A stretch of 64,000 nt of DNA from Paraburkholderia sp. LEh10 (GTDB lineage: Bacteria > Pseudomonadota > Gammaproteobacteria > Burkholderiales > Burkholderiaceae), in contig NZ_JAGIPX010000019.1 of the NCBI RefSeq assembly GCF_017814945.1, positions 1 to 64,000 of the forward strand. The letters run 5' to 3'. How positions within the stretch are numbered: position 1 is the stretch's first letter; the number at the start of each line of letters is the position of its first letter. A program made the position numbers and the translations under genes. Below the pieces are notes generated by a model that searched no databases, was not told the origin of the DNA, and worked only from the letters and a program-made list of their open reading frames with translations. Below are positions 37,024-46,172 of this stretch, one piece after another.

Positions 37024-37292
37024 AACCTTTCCTCCCGCAGCGATGTCACGTCGCAGTCAGACCGACCCCGAACAGATGCCGGGAATAGCTCTCGATTTTG
37101 GACACAACCTGATAACCGGGACCTGAGCCCGGTGAACGCGTGGCAGACGAGCAAGGCGACTGCGGATGAGACCGGGGCGTTCTCGACGTTCATTGTTCTG
37201 TTCGCCGGAACGCCACATCGCTGTGGCCGTAACCGTTCTGGCCACGCGTCGAACCTCAGCCGCAAGACGCCTGTGTGCAATCGCTCAATTAT

Positions 37293-37766
37293 TTAGTGCA
37301 TCGTGTATCCACGGCCGCTCATACAGGCGGAATACGCCTGATTGAAGGCGCCCATTGCGTTCTGCTTCTGAGTTTCAGCCGAAGCCTGCGCATTGCGCTG
37401 GTTCTGGCGAGCCCGCATGCCGCCGCCCATGGTTCCAGCCGCCGCGCCAATGGCAGCGCCCTTGCCCGCGTCGCCCGCGATCGCGCCGATCACCGCCCCG
37501 CCTGCCGCGCCGCGCGCCGCCCCGCCTACGCGCTCTCCGCCTCCGACGGCAGGACCGGACGGTGGAGGAGGCGTCGCAGCCACGGCTGCCGGATCAACGC
37601 CCGTCTTCGACTTGGCCCACGATGCGCATGACGACTCGTCCTGCTGCTGTTTCTGCGCACTTTGGCCTTTTGCTGGATAGGCGACGGGCTGCGCCTCTGC
37701 GACGACCTGGGCGCATAGCAGCGCGATAGCGCCAGGGTAGATCCAACGCTTGCTGAACGTGTGCAT
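37293..37766 (-). CDS. Glycine-zipper envelope protein
   Basis: A 157-residue exported protein with an N-terminal signal (YPGAIALLCAQVVAEA), a Gln-rich region, and a glycine-zipper segment of small residues (GAARGAAGGAVIGAIAGDAG, KGAAIGAAAGTMGGGM), the kind that inserts in the outer membrane or forms oligomers. Two C-terminal features, YSACMSGRGYTMH and an earlier SCASWAKSKTG, supply possible disulfide cysteines. Function unknown. It is encoded alone. Confidence 0.78.
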   Translation of the reverse strand: MHTFSKRWIYPGAIALLCAQVVAEAQPVAYPAKGQSAQKQQQDESSCASWAKSKTGVDPAAVAATPPPPSGPAVGGGERVGGAARGAAGGAVIGAIAGDAGKGAAIGAAAGTMGGGMRARQNQRNAQASAETQKQNAMGAFNQAYSACMSGRGYTMH

Positions 37767-38091
37767 GAGAATCCCCTCTTCGGTGGCGTGCTCTTTCTCA
37801 GTCTATTCGGTGTGCAGCGTCATAGATAGGTATTCTTCGAGTGTGGCAAACCGATGACAGTCGATGCGCGCCTCCCGTTTCATGCGTCGGATCGAACGAT
37901 CGCCAAGGGATGCAAAGCACGACGCGCATCCGGGGAACGCAGATCCGCCTCGCGGAGAAGCGACTTAAGCTCTTACGTAGTCGAGCGCCCCATCGTCATG
38001 TCGTCCCGGTTGGCTGCGTGTTTTCTCTTGAGCCTCTTCGCATGCCTGACTTGCTGAAGACGCTGGACGGGAATACGGAGACCTCGCGATC
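37767..38091. other. Intergenic region upstream of the second SulP gene
   Basis: About 325 bp without a convincing gene or clear regulatory motif. GGAG at 38077 is a possible ribosome-binding site for the SulP gene at 38092. Confidence 0.4.
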
Positions 38092-39849
38092 ATGAAAAAT
38101 TCTTCCGCGCAGGCTGCCAGCCGCCATCGGATTCCTCTGCTCGACTGGGCGCACGACTACCGGAAAGAATGGATCAGGCCGGACATCATTGCGGGCATCA
38201 CGGCGGCGGCCGTGGTGTTGCCGAAGGCGCTCGCGTATGCGTCAGTGGCTGGACTTCCCGTCGAAGTCGGGCTCTACACGGCGTTCGTGCCGATGATCAT
38301 CTATGCGTTGTTCGGCACATCGCGGCCGCTGAGCGTCAGCACGAGCGCGACGCTCGCTATCCTGACGGCAGCGGCGCTCGGCCAGGCCGTCCCGGGCGGC
38401 GGAACGGCCGAACTCATGCGGGCGACGGCGACCCTCACCCTCCTCGTCGGCGCGATGCTCGCGCTGGCCGCGCTCCTGCGCCTCGGCTTCGTCGCGAACT
38501 TCATTTCCGAGCCCGTCCTGACAGGTTTCAAGGCCGGGATTGCCGTCGTCATCGTGCTGGACCAGCTGCCGAAGCTGCTCGGCATCCATCCGGCCAAGGG
38601 TTCCTTCTTCCACAACGTCGCGGCCGTCGCCATGGGCATCCCGGATGCGTCGTGGTGGACGCTCGCCGTTGGCGTGGCGACGATCGTCATTCTGCTGGCC
38701 TTCGAGCGCTTTTACCCTCGCGCGCCCGCGCCGCTGATCGCGGTGGCGTGTGGGATCGGCGGGGTCGTCCTGCTTGGCCTGCCCTCTCACGGCGTTGGCG
38801 TGGTGGGCCATATTCCGACGGGAATGCCGTCCATCGTGATGCCCGACGCGTCGCTGATCCCATCGCTCTGGAAAGACGCAGCGGGAATCGCGCTGATGAG
38901 CTTCACGGAAACGATCGCCGCTGGGCGCGCGTTCGCGCAAAATGAAGAACCCGTGCCGAAGCCCAATCGCGAGCTGTTCGCGACGGGACTCGGCAACGCG
39001 GCGGGCGCGTTGCTGGGTTCGATGCCGGCGGGCGGAGGAACGAGCCAGACGGCCGTCAACCGTCTTGCGGGCGCGCGCTCGCAACTCGCCGAACTCGTCA
39101 CGGCGGCCGTCACGCTAGGCACGATGCTTTTGCTTGCGCCGTTGATCGGCTTGATGCCTCACGCGACCTTGGCCGCCGTCGTCATCGTCTACTCGATCGG
39201 CCTTTTCAACCCCGCCGATTTCCGCGCGATTCTCGCGATCCGGCGCACCGAATTTCTCTGGGCGCTCGTGGCGCTCGGCGGCGTCGTGCTGCTCGGCACG
39301 TTGCAGGGCATCCTCGTCGCCATTGTCGTGTCGCTGGTCGCTCTCGCGCATCAGGTGGCCGACCCGCCCGTCTACGTGCTGCGCCGCAAGCCAGGGACGA
39401 ACGTGTTCCGCCCGGCATCCGACGAGCATCCGGACGACGAGGCTTTTCCAGGGCTGCTGGCGTTACGGATCGAAGGCCGCGTCTTCTTCGCCAACGCGGG
39501 ACATATCGGTCAAAAGCTGCGGCCGCTCATCGCCGACGCGCATCCGACGGTTGTCGTCCTCGACATGAGCGCCGTCTTCGATCTCGAGTACACCGCCCTC
39601 AAGATGCTGATACAGGCAGAACAAAGACAACGCGAGCGCGGCATCTCGACCTGGCTGGTGAATCTGAACCCCAATGTCCTCGCGACGGTTCAACGCTCTT
39701 CACTCGGCAAAACGTTGGGCCGTGAGCGGATGTTCTTCACGCTGGAGGAAGCGCTTGCGGCATGGCAAGCCCTCCATTGCGCAGATGACGCGAAGAACGT
39801 TCGGAGCGCAACGGCCTTGCACGAATCGCCGCCGCAACATCGCGAGTGA
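38092..39849 (+). CDS. SulP-family anion transporter with STAS domain (second copy)
   Basis: A 585-residue inner-membrane transporter: SulP core with DIIAGITAAAVVLPKALAYA, followed by a C-terminal STAS domain (VVVLDMSAVFDLEYTALKML). It differs strongly from the SulP protein at 27053, so this is not a recent duplication. The substrate is unknown and could be sulfate, bicarbonate or a carboxylate. A 344-bp gap separates it from phaJ. Confidence 0.9.
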   Translation: MKNSSAQAASRHRIPLLDWAHDYRKEWIRPDIIAGITAAAVVLPKALAYASVAGLPVEVGLYTAFVPMIIYALFGTSRPLSVSTSATLAILTAAALGQAVPGGGTAELMRATATLTLLVGAMLALAALLRLGFVANFISEPVLTGFKAGIAVVIVLDQLPKLLGIHPAKGSFFHNVAAVAMGIPDASWWTLAVGVATIVILLAFERFYPRAPAPLIAVACGIGGVVLLGLPSHGVGVVGHIPTGMPSIVMPDASLIPSLWKDAAGIALMSFTETIAAGRAFAQNEEPVPKPNRELFATGLGNAAGALLGSMPAGGGTSQTAVNRLAGARSQLAELVTAAVTLGTMLLLAPLIGLMPHATLAAVVIVYSIGLFNPADFRAILAIRRTEFLWALVALGGVVLLGTLQGILVAIVVSLVALAHQVADPPVYVLRRKPGTNVFRPASDEHPDDEAFPGLLALRIEGRVFFANAGHIGQKLRPLIADAHPTVVVLDMSAVFDLEYTALKMLIQAEQRQRERGISTWLVNLNPNVLATVQRSSLGKTLGRERMFFTLEEALAAWQALHCADDAKNVRSATALHESPPQHRE

Positions 39850-40029
39850 CGTCTGGCGCCTATCCGCACATTACCGGCATTGACCGCTAGCCGTTTTAGT
39901 TTGCGCGCCATTTTTTTAGCCTTTCGCGCCACCCCGTACTAACACCGAGGGCCTGCAAGTCGCTTTCCCAGGCGGCCGACAGGTCGATGAGGCGAAGCGG
40001 AACACCGGCGATGCGGCGACGGCCCGAGT

Positions 40030-40065
40030 GGCACGTTTTGTCACTGCATCGGCAGATTTGGTCAC
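40030..40065 (-). promoter_or_regulatory. 21-bp-phased direct repeat upstream of phaJ
   Basis: On the minus strand, GTGACCAAATCTGCC (40051-40065) and GTGACAAAACGTGCC (40030-40044) resemble each other with start-to-start spacing of 21 bp. They resemble the ldhA/bktB upstream pair (CTGACAAATCTGGCC). They end 128 bp before the phaJ ATG inside a 344-bp intergenic region (39850-40193) that otherwise shows no gene. Proposed activator or repressor site for phaJC. Confidence 0.45.
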
Positions 40066-40193
40066 GGATATCGAGCGTCCTTGACCGTACGATACGAACC
40101 TGACGAACGGATCGGACCCACTGGCCGATGCGGTTCCAGTGTGCCGCGAAACGATCGAAGCGGTTAGATGCACCCTCTGCAATTGGATCAAGC

Positions 40194-40664
40194 ATGAACG
40201 AACTGAACGGATACGATTTCGAAGACCTGCAACCCGGCATGAGCGCCAGCTTTGCCAAGACCATCACGGAAGCGGACATCCTTCTGTTCGCGGGTGCGTC
40301 GGGGGACATCAACGCAGTCCACATCAACGAGCAATTCGCCAAGACGACGCCCTTCAAGGGACGCATTGCGCACGGCATGCTCACGGCAGGCATCATCTCC
40401 GCGACGATCGCCGGCCGGTTGCCGGGTCCCGGCACCGTCTATCTCGGACAGAACCTGCGGTTCAAGGCACCCGTTCGCCCTGGCGATACCGTGCAGGCTG
40501 AAGTGACCATCAAGGAGCTGATTCCGGAAAAGCGCCGCGTGGTGATGTCGACGGTCTGCACGGTCGACGGCAAAGTGGTGATCGACGGTGACGCGATCGT
40601 CATGCCGACCTCGCGCGGCGAGCGGACCACGGAACGCACCGCTCCGTCAGTCAATAACGGTTGA
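40194..40664 (+). CDS. phaJ: (R)-specific enoyl-CoA hydratase
   Basis: Converts trans-2-enoyl-CoA to (R)-3-hydroxyacyl-CoA, the substrate of PHA synthase. The 156-residue MaoC/hot-dog protein has the catalytic pair in FAGASGDINAVHINEQFA (Asp...His) and the overhang GRIAHGMLTAG. ATG 40194 starts a conserved-looking N terminus (MNELNGYDFEDL); the upstream extension is not protein-like. Its stop is 12 bp before phaC, so the two form an operon linking beta-oxidation intermediates to polymer. Confidence 0.9.
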   Translation: MNELNGYDFEDLQPGMSASFAKTITEADILLFAGASGDINAVHINEQFAKTTPFKGRIAHGMLTAGIISATIAGRLPGPGTVYLGQNLRFKAPVRPGDTVQAEVTIKELIPEKRRVVMSTVCTVDGKVVIDGDAIVMPTSRGERTTERTAPSVNNG

Positions 40665-40676
40665 GCGGGGTTCGAT

Positions 40677-42419
40677 ATGAAGATGCTATTTGGCATGCCT
40701 GATGAGTTCGCGATGGGCTGGCTCAAGGCCGGATTCAATTTCTGGCGATCCATGCCGGCAACGGATGCGCCGGGTACGACGGTGATCGACGCGAACGGCA
40801 ACGAGATCCTTCCCAGTTCGGACGGCGCGCGCAATATCGTGATGCGTTCGGGCGCGAAATACTGGCAACAGCAGACGGAACTGTGGAGCAGCGTCGTGAC
40901 GGGTATGTTCGGCGCGCGGCTGGGCCCGAAGCCCGTGGCCGAGCCCGCGCGCGGCGACCGCCGGTTTCAGGCGGAAGACTGGTCCAGCAACGGCTGGTAT
41001 AGCCTTCTGAAACAGAGCTACCTGATCAACGCCCGGATGCTCGAAGAGATGGTCGAAGCGAGCACGCTCGACGAAAAGGAAAAGCACAAGCTGCGCTTTT
41101 TCATGGGGCAGTTCATCGATCTGGCAAGCCCGGCGAATTTCGCCGCGACCAATCCCGAAGTGCTCCGGCAAGCGCTCGCATCCAACGGCAGCAGTCTGCT
41201 GGCGGGCGTCACTCATCTGCTGGAGGACGTGAAGCAAGGCAGCATTTCCATCACGGACCAGCGCGCATTTGAAGTGGGCCGCAGCGTCGCCGCATCCGAG
41301 GGTTCCGTCGTATTCGAGAACGATCTGTTCCAGCTGATCCAGTATGCGCCGCTCACGCCGACAGTCGCGCAGCGCCCGCTCTTGATCGTCCCGCCATGCA
41401 TCAACAAGTTCTACATTCTGGACCTCCAGCCCGAGAATTCGTTTGTGCGTTTTGCCAATGAACAGGGACTCACAGTGTTCATGGTCTCTTGGCGCAATCC
41501 GGACGCACAGATGGCGCATACCGGCTGGGATGCCTATCTCGATCAGGGTGTCATGAAGGCGATCGAAGTCGCACGCGCCATCAGCCGTGCCGACAAGGTC
41601 AATGCATTGGGCTGGTGCGTCGGCGGCACGATGCTGTCGTCCGCGCTCGCCGTGATGCGCGCAAACGGCGACGAGTCAGTATCGAGTGTGACCTTGTTGA
41701 CGGCGCTGCTCGACTTCAGCGAACCCGGCGATCTGGGCGTTTTCATCGACGAAATGGGCGTGTCGATGCGCGAACAGACGATCGGCCGCGGCGGCCTGTA
41801 TCCCGGACGTGAACTCGGCTTCGTGTTCCAGACGCTGCGCGCCAACGACCTGATCTGGCCGTACGTCGTGAACAACTACCTGAAAGGCAAGACGCCCGCC
41901 GCGTTCGATCTGCTGTACTGGAACGCGGATACGACCAATCTTCCTGGTCCGATGTATAGCTGGTATCTGCGCAACATGTATCTCGAGAACAATCTGCGCG
42001 AGCCGGGCAAGCTGACGATGTGCGGCACTCCCGTCGATCTTGGGCGCATTGATATGCCAGGCTACCTGGTGGCAACCGAGGAAGATCACATCGTTCCGTG
42101 GCAATCGGCGTGGCGCTCGACGCATCTGCTAGGCGGCAAAACGGAGTTCGTGCTGGGTGCGAGCGGACATATCGCCGGCGTCATCAATCCGGCTTCGAAG
42201 AACAAGCGCAGCTACTGGACGAGCAGCGAGAACGGCGATAACCCCGAGGCCTGGCTCGCGTCTGCCGAAAAGCAGCCGGGTAGCTGGTGGAATCACTGGA
42301 TTAGCTGGGTGAAACAACACGCCGGCGACCAGGTGAAAGCGCGCACGACGCTCGGCAGCGCGAAGTACAAGCCGCTCGAACAGGCGCCCGGCAGGTATGT
42401 GAAGGTGCGTGCGGACTGA
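40677..42419 (+). CDS. phaC: Poly(3-hydroxyalkanoate) synthase, class I type
   Basis: Polymerises (R)-3-hydroxyacyl-CoA into storage polyester on granules. The 580-residue alpha/beta-hydrolase has the lipase-like box GWCVGGT with nucleophile Cys314, and catalytic partners Asp470 (EEDHIVPW) and His498 (GASGHIAGV), complete as in active synthases. It lacks an adjacent phaA-phaB pair or a phaE/phaR partner, so it is probably a second, (R)-hydratase-fed synthase working with phaJ. It is followed by a long hairpin at 42452-42500. Confidence 0.93.
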   Translation: MKMLFGMPDEFAMGWLKAGFNFWRSMPATDAPGTTVIDANGNEILPSSDGARNIVMRSGAKYWQQQTELWSSVVTGMFGARLGPKPVAEPARGDRRFQAEDWSSNGWYSLLKQSYLINARMLEEMVEASTLDEKEKHKLRFFMGQFIDLASPANFAATNPEVLRQALASNGSSLLAGVTHLLEDVKQGSISITDQRAFEVGRSVAASEGSVVFENDLFQLIQYAPLTPTVAQRPLLIVPPCINKFYILDLQPENSFVRFANEQGLTVFMVSWRNPDAQMAHTGWDAYLDQGVMKAIEVARAISRADKVNALGWCVGGTMLSSALAVMRANGDESVSSVTLLTALLDFSEPGDLGVFIDEMGVSMREQTIGRGGLYPGRELGFVFQTLRANDLIWPYVVNNYLKGKTPAAFDLLYWNADTTNLPGPMYSWYLRNMYLENNLREPGKLTMCGTPVDLGRIDMPGYLVATEEDHIVPWQSAWRSTHLLGGKTEFVLGASGHIAGVINPASKNKRSYWTSSENGDNPEAWLASAEKQPGSWWNHWISWVKQHAGDQVKARTTLGSAKYKPLEQAPGRYVKVRAD

Positions 42420-42451
42420 CGGTAATCCTGAACGCTTACGCATGCTGCCAG

Positions 42452-42500
42452 GACGGGCGCACGGGACGACGCGCAAGCGCGCCGTCCTGCTGCGCCCGTC
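42452..42500. terminator. Long hairpin after phaC
   Basis: GACGGGCGCA (42452-42461) pairs perfectly with TGCGCCCGTC (42491-42500), enclosing a second stem GGACG/CGTCC plus GCGC/GCGC. No T-run follows, so it may be a transcript-stabilising or rho-independent-like end structure. Confidence 0.45.
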
Positions 42501-42514
42501 GAGACTGCTCGTGC

Positions 42515-42781
42515 TCACGGCGCATATAAGGCCTTGACGGTGCGCTCGCTGCGAAGTGTGGGCATTCCGGCGTCATCCGGCGGAAAGACGCACCATGATC
42601 CGTCGTCATGCCGAAAGAAAACAAATGCGTACGGGTTCGACGTATGCGTGGCCTCGATACGCACGTAGCGCCACGGCCTGTGGCGCGTATGGCCGAACTG
42701 CGTCACGCGAATGCAATCTCGCGAAGCAGAGCCGAGCCATTTCTCAACGAGGCCGCGCAAGCACCTTTCCCGACCGCACAT
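42515..42781 (-). CDS. Small conserved-looking hypothetical protein
   Basis: An 88-residue protein of unknown function, rich in Arg and aromatic residues (VRIEATHTSNPYAFVFFRHD, GSWCVFPPDD). The ATG at 42781 has an excellent AAGGAGG Shine-Dalgarno sequence with suitable spacing, which argues for a real gene. A longer frame to 42865 would overlap the upstream SDR gene. No signal peptide or membrane span. It lies 68 bp downstream of the SDR gene, possibly in the same transcript. Confidence 0.6.
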   Translation of the reverse strand: MCGRERCLRGLVEKWLGSASRDCIRVTQFGHTRHRPWRYVRIEATHTSNPYAFVFFRHDDGSWCVFPPDDAGMPTLRSERTVKALYAP

Positions 42782-42849
42782 ACCGCCCTCCTTCAGGGCC
42801 GCTTCACCGATTTCGCCGAAGCAAGCCCATCCTTCACGCGCGCGAACCG

Positions 42850-43596
42850 TCAGCGCATGCCGCAATCGATATCGAGTGTCATCGCATTCAAATAGGCGTT
42901 CTCGATGACGTGCCGCACCAGCGCCGCAAACTCGTCCGCCTTGCCCATCCGGCGGGGGAACAGCATCTTCTCGATCAATCCGTCCGAGACCTTCGGCGGC
43001 ATCCCGGCTGACATGCCGGACTCGAATAGTCCCGGCGCGATGGAGACCACGCGGATGCCGTGCTCGGCGAGATCGCGCGCGATGGGCAGCGTCATGCCGA
43101 TCACACCCGCCTTGCTTGCGCTGTAGGCCGCCTGGCCCATCTGCCCCGCGCGCGCCGCCCCTGACGACGTATTGATGATCACGCCGCGCTCGCCCGTCTC
43201 CTCGGGTTCGTTACGCGTCATCGCGAGCGCCGCGTGACGGATCACGTTGAACGTGCCAGTGAGATTGACGGACAGCACGCGGTTCCACAAATCCGACGGA
43301 AACAGCTGCCCCTTCGAAATGGTCTTGCACGGCCCGAGCACGCCCGCGCAGTTCACTGCGACGTGAATGCGACCGTGCAGTGCGATCACCGCTTCGATGC
43401 CTGCCTTCACGCTGGACTCATCCGCGACATCGACCGCGATGCCTGTCAAGCGCGGGCCGAGCGCCTCATTGAGCTTGCGCTGATCGAGATCGAATCCGAC
43501 CACCGTCGCCCCCGCTGTCGCGAGTTGCTTGCACGTCGCGAGTCCGAGACCGGACGCCGCGCCTGTCACCACCGCCATCTTGTTATGCAGATTCAT
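42850..43596 (-). CDS. Short-chain dehydrogenase, 3-hydroxyacyl-CoA type
   Basis: A 248-residue classical SDR. NAD-binding TGAASGLGLATCKQLA, a VNCAG motif and the catalytic YSASKAG are visible, as is INTSSGAARAGQMGQAAYSA. It resembles the 17beta-HSD10 / 3-hydroxyacyl-CoA dehydrogenase branch, which oxidises (S)-3-hydroxyacyl-CoA or steroid-type alcohols. ATG 43596 follows AAGGCGG; an upstream ATG adds nine residues. It borders the PHA genes and the acyl-CoA cluster, so it could serve either. The exact substrate is unknown. Confidence 0.82.
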   Translation of the reverse strand: MNLHNKMAVVTGAASGLGLATCKQLATAGATVVGFDLDQRKLNEALGPRLTGIAVDVADESSVKAGIEAVIALHGRIHVAVNCAGVLGPCKTISKGQLFPSDLWNRVLSVNLTGTFNVIRHAALAMTRNEPEETGERGVIINTSSGAARAGQMGQAAYSASKAGVIGMTLPIARDLAEHGIRVVSIAPGLFESGMSAGMPPKVSDGLIEKMLFPRRMGKADEFAALVRHVIENAYLNAMTLDIDCGMR

Positions 43597-43681
43597 TTGA
43601 CCGCCTTGTTTCTCATTGCCCAAGCCTGATCACGGCTGAGAATAGCGACGCCACTCCCAGCCGCCACCCTTGGGGCCTCGA

Positions 43682-44797
43682 TCAGAAGCGGTGTGCCATA
43701 CCCAGGGCCACGAGCGTCTGCGACGCATTCGGCCCGCTCGCCGTGATACCCGGCCAGCTCATCGTCGCCACGCCGTTGTTCTTCATGTAGCCGGCGCGCG
43801 CGTAAAGCGTGGTTCGCTTGGACAGGTTGTGATCGGCGCCGACCTCGATGCCGAGCGTGTTGTCATGCACGCCCCGCGCTTTGCGCTGGATACCGGCGAT
43901 CTCGAACGTATCCGCGGAAGTCGCCTGAATCGTCGCGCCCACTTCCGCGATGCTGTATGAGTGAGCCGCGTTAAGACGGGCCGCGAGCGAACCTGCCGGC
44001 GCATCGGTTGAACGGTTATACGTGTAGTTGGCCTGCAGATTCACAATGCCGATGCGGTAAGCCAATGCTCCCGTGAAGCGCTCCGTCGACAGCAGGTTGA
44101 GCGCCGTGGGCAGTGAAGGCAGCGTTTCCGTACCCGCATGCACCTTCTGGTACGCAGCCGCGGCGAACAGACCAGCGCCCGAATACGTCACCGCGAGGTC
44201 GAGAATATTGCCTGTCGATGTCGGCACCGGCTGCGTCGTCGTCGCGGAAAAGCCGTACATTGCATAAAGCTTCACGCCTGCCATAACGGCTGACTGATAG
44301 ACAATCGAGTTGCTGCTGCGGCCAGAAGCGGCCTGGGTTGCGATCGTATTTCTGTCGACCGTGCTTGCCGCCGCCGACAGCGGCGACAAGACCTCGTTGC
44401 CGCGAAACGGATCGCTCGGATATACCGCCCAAAACGTTGGTTGATACTGACGCCCGAACGTGAGCGAACCGTATTTCTCGTGATTCAGGCCCACCCATGC
44501 CTGACGATAGAACATTGCCGAGCTGTCGACGAAGAACCCGCCGTTGGCAATGTTGTATCCGTTTTCGAGCGTGAACACCGCTTTCAATCCGCCACCGAGA
44601 TCTTCGCTTCCCTTGAGGCCGAAGTTCGATCCCGAGCTGCCGCCGCTGCGTTCAGAAAAAGTATGTTGCGAGCCGTTCCGCAGATACTGGACGAACACAT
44701 CGGCGACACCATACAAGGTCACGGAGGATTGCGCCGCCGCCCCTCCCGCCGCCATCAGCAATGATGCACCGCAAATTCCGATACTGATACAACGCAT
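43682..44797 (-). CDS. Gram-negative trimeric porin
   Basis: A 371-residue outer-membrane porin of the Burkholderia type: signal peptide MRCISIGICGASLLMAAGGA ending AAAQ, first strand SSVTLYGVADVFVQY, constriction-type loops, and a C-terminal strand ending MAHRF. ATG 44797 has AAGGAGAC upstream. It is divergent from the racemase gene, and the gap holds a CCCCCT-N7-AGGGGG site. It probably imports the substrate of the acyl-CoA pathway encoded next to it, which is inferred from position. Confidence 0.88.
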   Translation of the reverse strand: MRCISIGICGASLLMAAGGAAAQSSVTLYGVADVFVQYLRNGSQHTFSERSGGSSGSNFGLKGSEDLGGGLKAVFTLENGYNIANGGFFVDSSAMFYRQAWVGLNHEKYGSLTFGRQYQPTFWAVYPSDPFRGNEVLSPLSAAASTVDRNTIATQAASGRSSNSIVYQSAVMAGVKLYAMYGFSATTTQPVPTSTGNILDLAVTYSGAGLFAAAAYQKVHAGTETLPSLPTALNLLSTERFTGALAYRIGIVNLQANYTYNRSTDAPAGSLAARLNAAHSYSIAEVGATIQATSADTFEIAGIQRKARGVHDNTLGIEVGADHNLSKRTTLYARAGYMKNNGVATMSWPGITASGPNASQTLVALGMAHRF

Positions 44798-44927
44798 GCT
44801 TGTCTCCTTCATTTTTTTAATACGCATCGCTAAAGATTCTTAAGCAACGACCTCAAACACACAGCATCCGGCATCACGTTCACGTCCTGTTTGCATGCAA
44901 AGGATAGGTGCTTCGACAACGCAACGT

Positions 44928-44946
44928 CCCCCTCAAGAATAGGGGG
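44928..44946. promoter_or_regulatory. Candidate operator CCCCCT-N7-AGGGGG, site 1
   Basis: Perfect 6-bp inverted arms with a 7-bp spacer, between the divergent porin (131 bp away) and racemase (58 bp away) genes. The same pattern recurs at 55709, 63388 and 63750. Proposed binding site of the LuxR-family regulator encoded at 55771. Confidence 0.6.
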
Positions 44947-45003
44947 CGCTGCGGGAGGGCCGCTCTCTATCATTGGCCACAGATAAATCGACTGAGACCG
45001 CCA

Positions 45004-46116
45004 ATGACATCGAAGAGACAAGGCCCGCTCGTCGGGCTCAAAGTGCTGGAAATCGCGGGAATCGGACCCGGCCCGTTCTGCGGCATGCTGTTCGCCGATC
45101 TGGGCGCGGACGTGGTCGTCGTCGAACGCGCCGAGTCCGGGGCCGATGCACTCGATCTCGGCGACGTGCAGATCGCGAACCGGGGCAAGCGCTCGGTGGC
45201 CGTCGACCTGAAAACGCCGGAAGGCGTCGACACCGTGCTGCGGCTTGTCGAGCGCTGCGATGCGCTGATCGAAGGGATGCGTCCGGGCGTGATGGAACGC
45301 CTCGGCCTCGGCCCGGAAATCTGCCTGCAATGCAATCCGCGCCTCGTCTACGGGCGCATGACGGGCTGGGGCCAGCACGGTCCGCTCGCCCATGCGGCCG
45401 GTCACGACCTGAACTACATCGCGCTGTCAGGCGCGCTCTGGTACTCGGGACAGCCCGGCGAGGCGCCGATGACGCCGCCGAGCCTCGTGGGCGACATCGG
45501 CGGGGGCTCGATGTATCTCGCCGTGGGCGTGCTTGCCGCCGTCATGAGCGCGCGCGCGACGGGCGCGGGTCAGGTGGTCGATGCGGCGATCGTCGACGGC
45601 AGCGCGCACATGATGTCGTTGCTGCTGTCGCTGCAGGCGTCCGGACAGATGAGCGCCGAGCGCGGCCAAAGCCTGCTCGATGGGCCGCACTGGTACAACA
45701 CTTACCGCTGCGCGGACGATACCTATATCTCGGTCGGCTCGCTCGAACCGAAGTTTTATCGCGAGCTGCGCGAGAAGCTCGGCCTCGCCGCCGACACCGC
45801 ATTCGACAACGCCTATGACCCGCGCGCGTGGCCGCAATTGCGCGAGCAGTTCGCCGCGCTGTTTGCGACCCGCAGCCGTGACGAATGGTGCGTATTGCTC
45901 GAGGGCACCGACGCCTGTTTTGCACCCGTGCTGAGTCCCGATGAAGCGGCCGATCATCCGCATATGCGCGCACGCGGAGTCTATACGCGGGAAGACGGCC
46001 TGTTGCAGCCGAATCCGGCGCCCCGCTTTTCGGCGACGCCCGCCGGCGGTCCCGGCCCGATCCCGCGACGCGGCCAGCATAACGACGCAGTGCTGCTCGA
46101 CTGGACGGCCCGTTGA
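45004..46116 (+). CDS. Alpha-methylacyl-CoA racemase (CaiB/BaiF family)
   Basis: Interconverts (2R)- and (2S)-2-methylacyl-CoA so that branched chains can be taken by stereospecific dehydrogenases. The 370-residue protein is a family III CoA transferase fold. AMACR-type motifs GHDLNYIALSG, VGDIGGGSMYLAVGVLAA and VVDAAIVDGSAHMM distinguish it from formyl-CoA transferases. ATG 45004 gives an N terminus typical of the family (GLKVLEIAGIGPGPF). It is 56 bp upstream of an acyl-CoA dehydrogenase gene in the same transcript. Confidence 0.85.
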   Translation: MTSKRQGPLVGLKVLEIAGIGPGPFCGMLFADLGADVVVVERAESGADALDLGDVQIANRGKRSVAVDLKTPEGVDTVLRLVERCDALIEGMRPGVMERLGLGPEICLQCNPRLVYGRMTGWGQHGPLAHAAGHDLNYIALSGALWYSGQPGEAPMTPPSLVGDIGGGSMYLAVGVLAAVMSARATGAGQVVDAAIVDGSAHMMSLLLSLQASGQMSAERGQSLLDGPHWYNTYRCADDTYISVGSLEPKFYRELREKLGLAADTAFDNAYDPRAWPQLREQFAALFATRSRDEWCVLLEGTDACFAPVLSPDEAADHPHMRARGVYTREDGLLQPNPAPRFSATPAGGPGPIPRRGQHNDAVLLDWTAR

Positions 46117-46172
46117 CCCGCGACTGCTCATCCGCTCCCACGACCCGCGACACACACCAACGCGAAATAATC

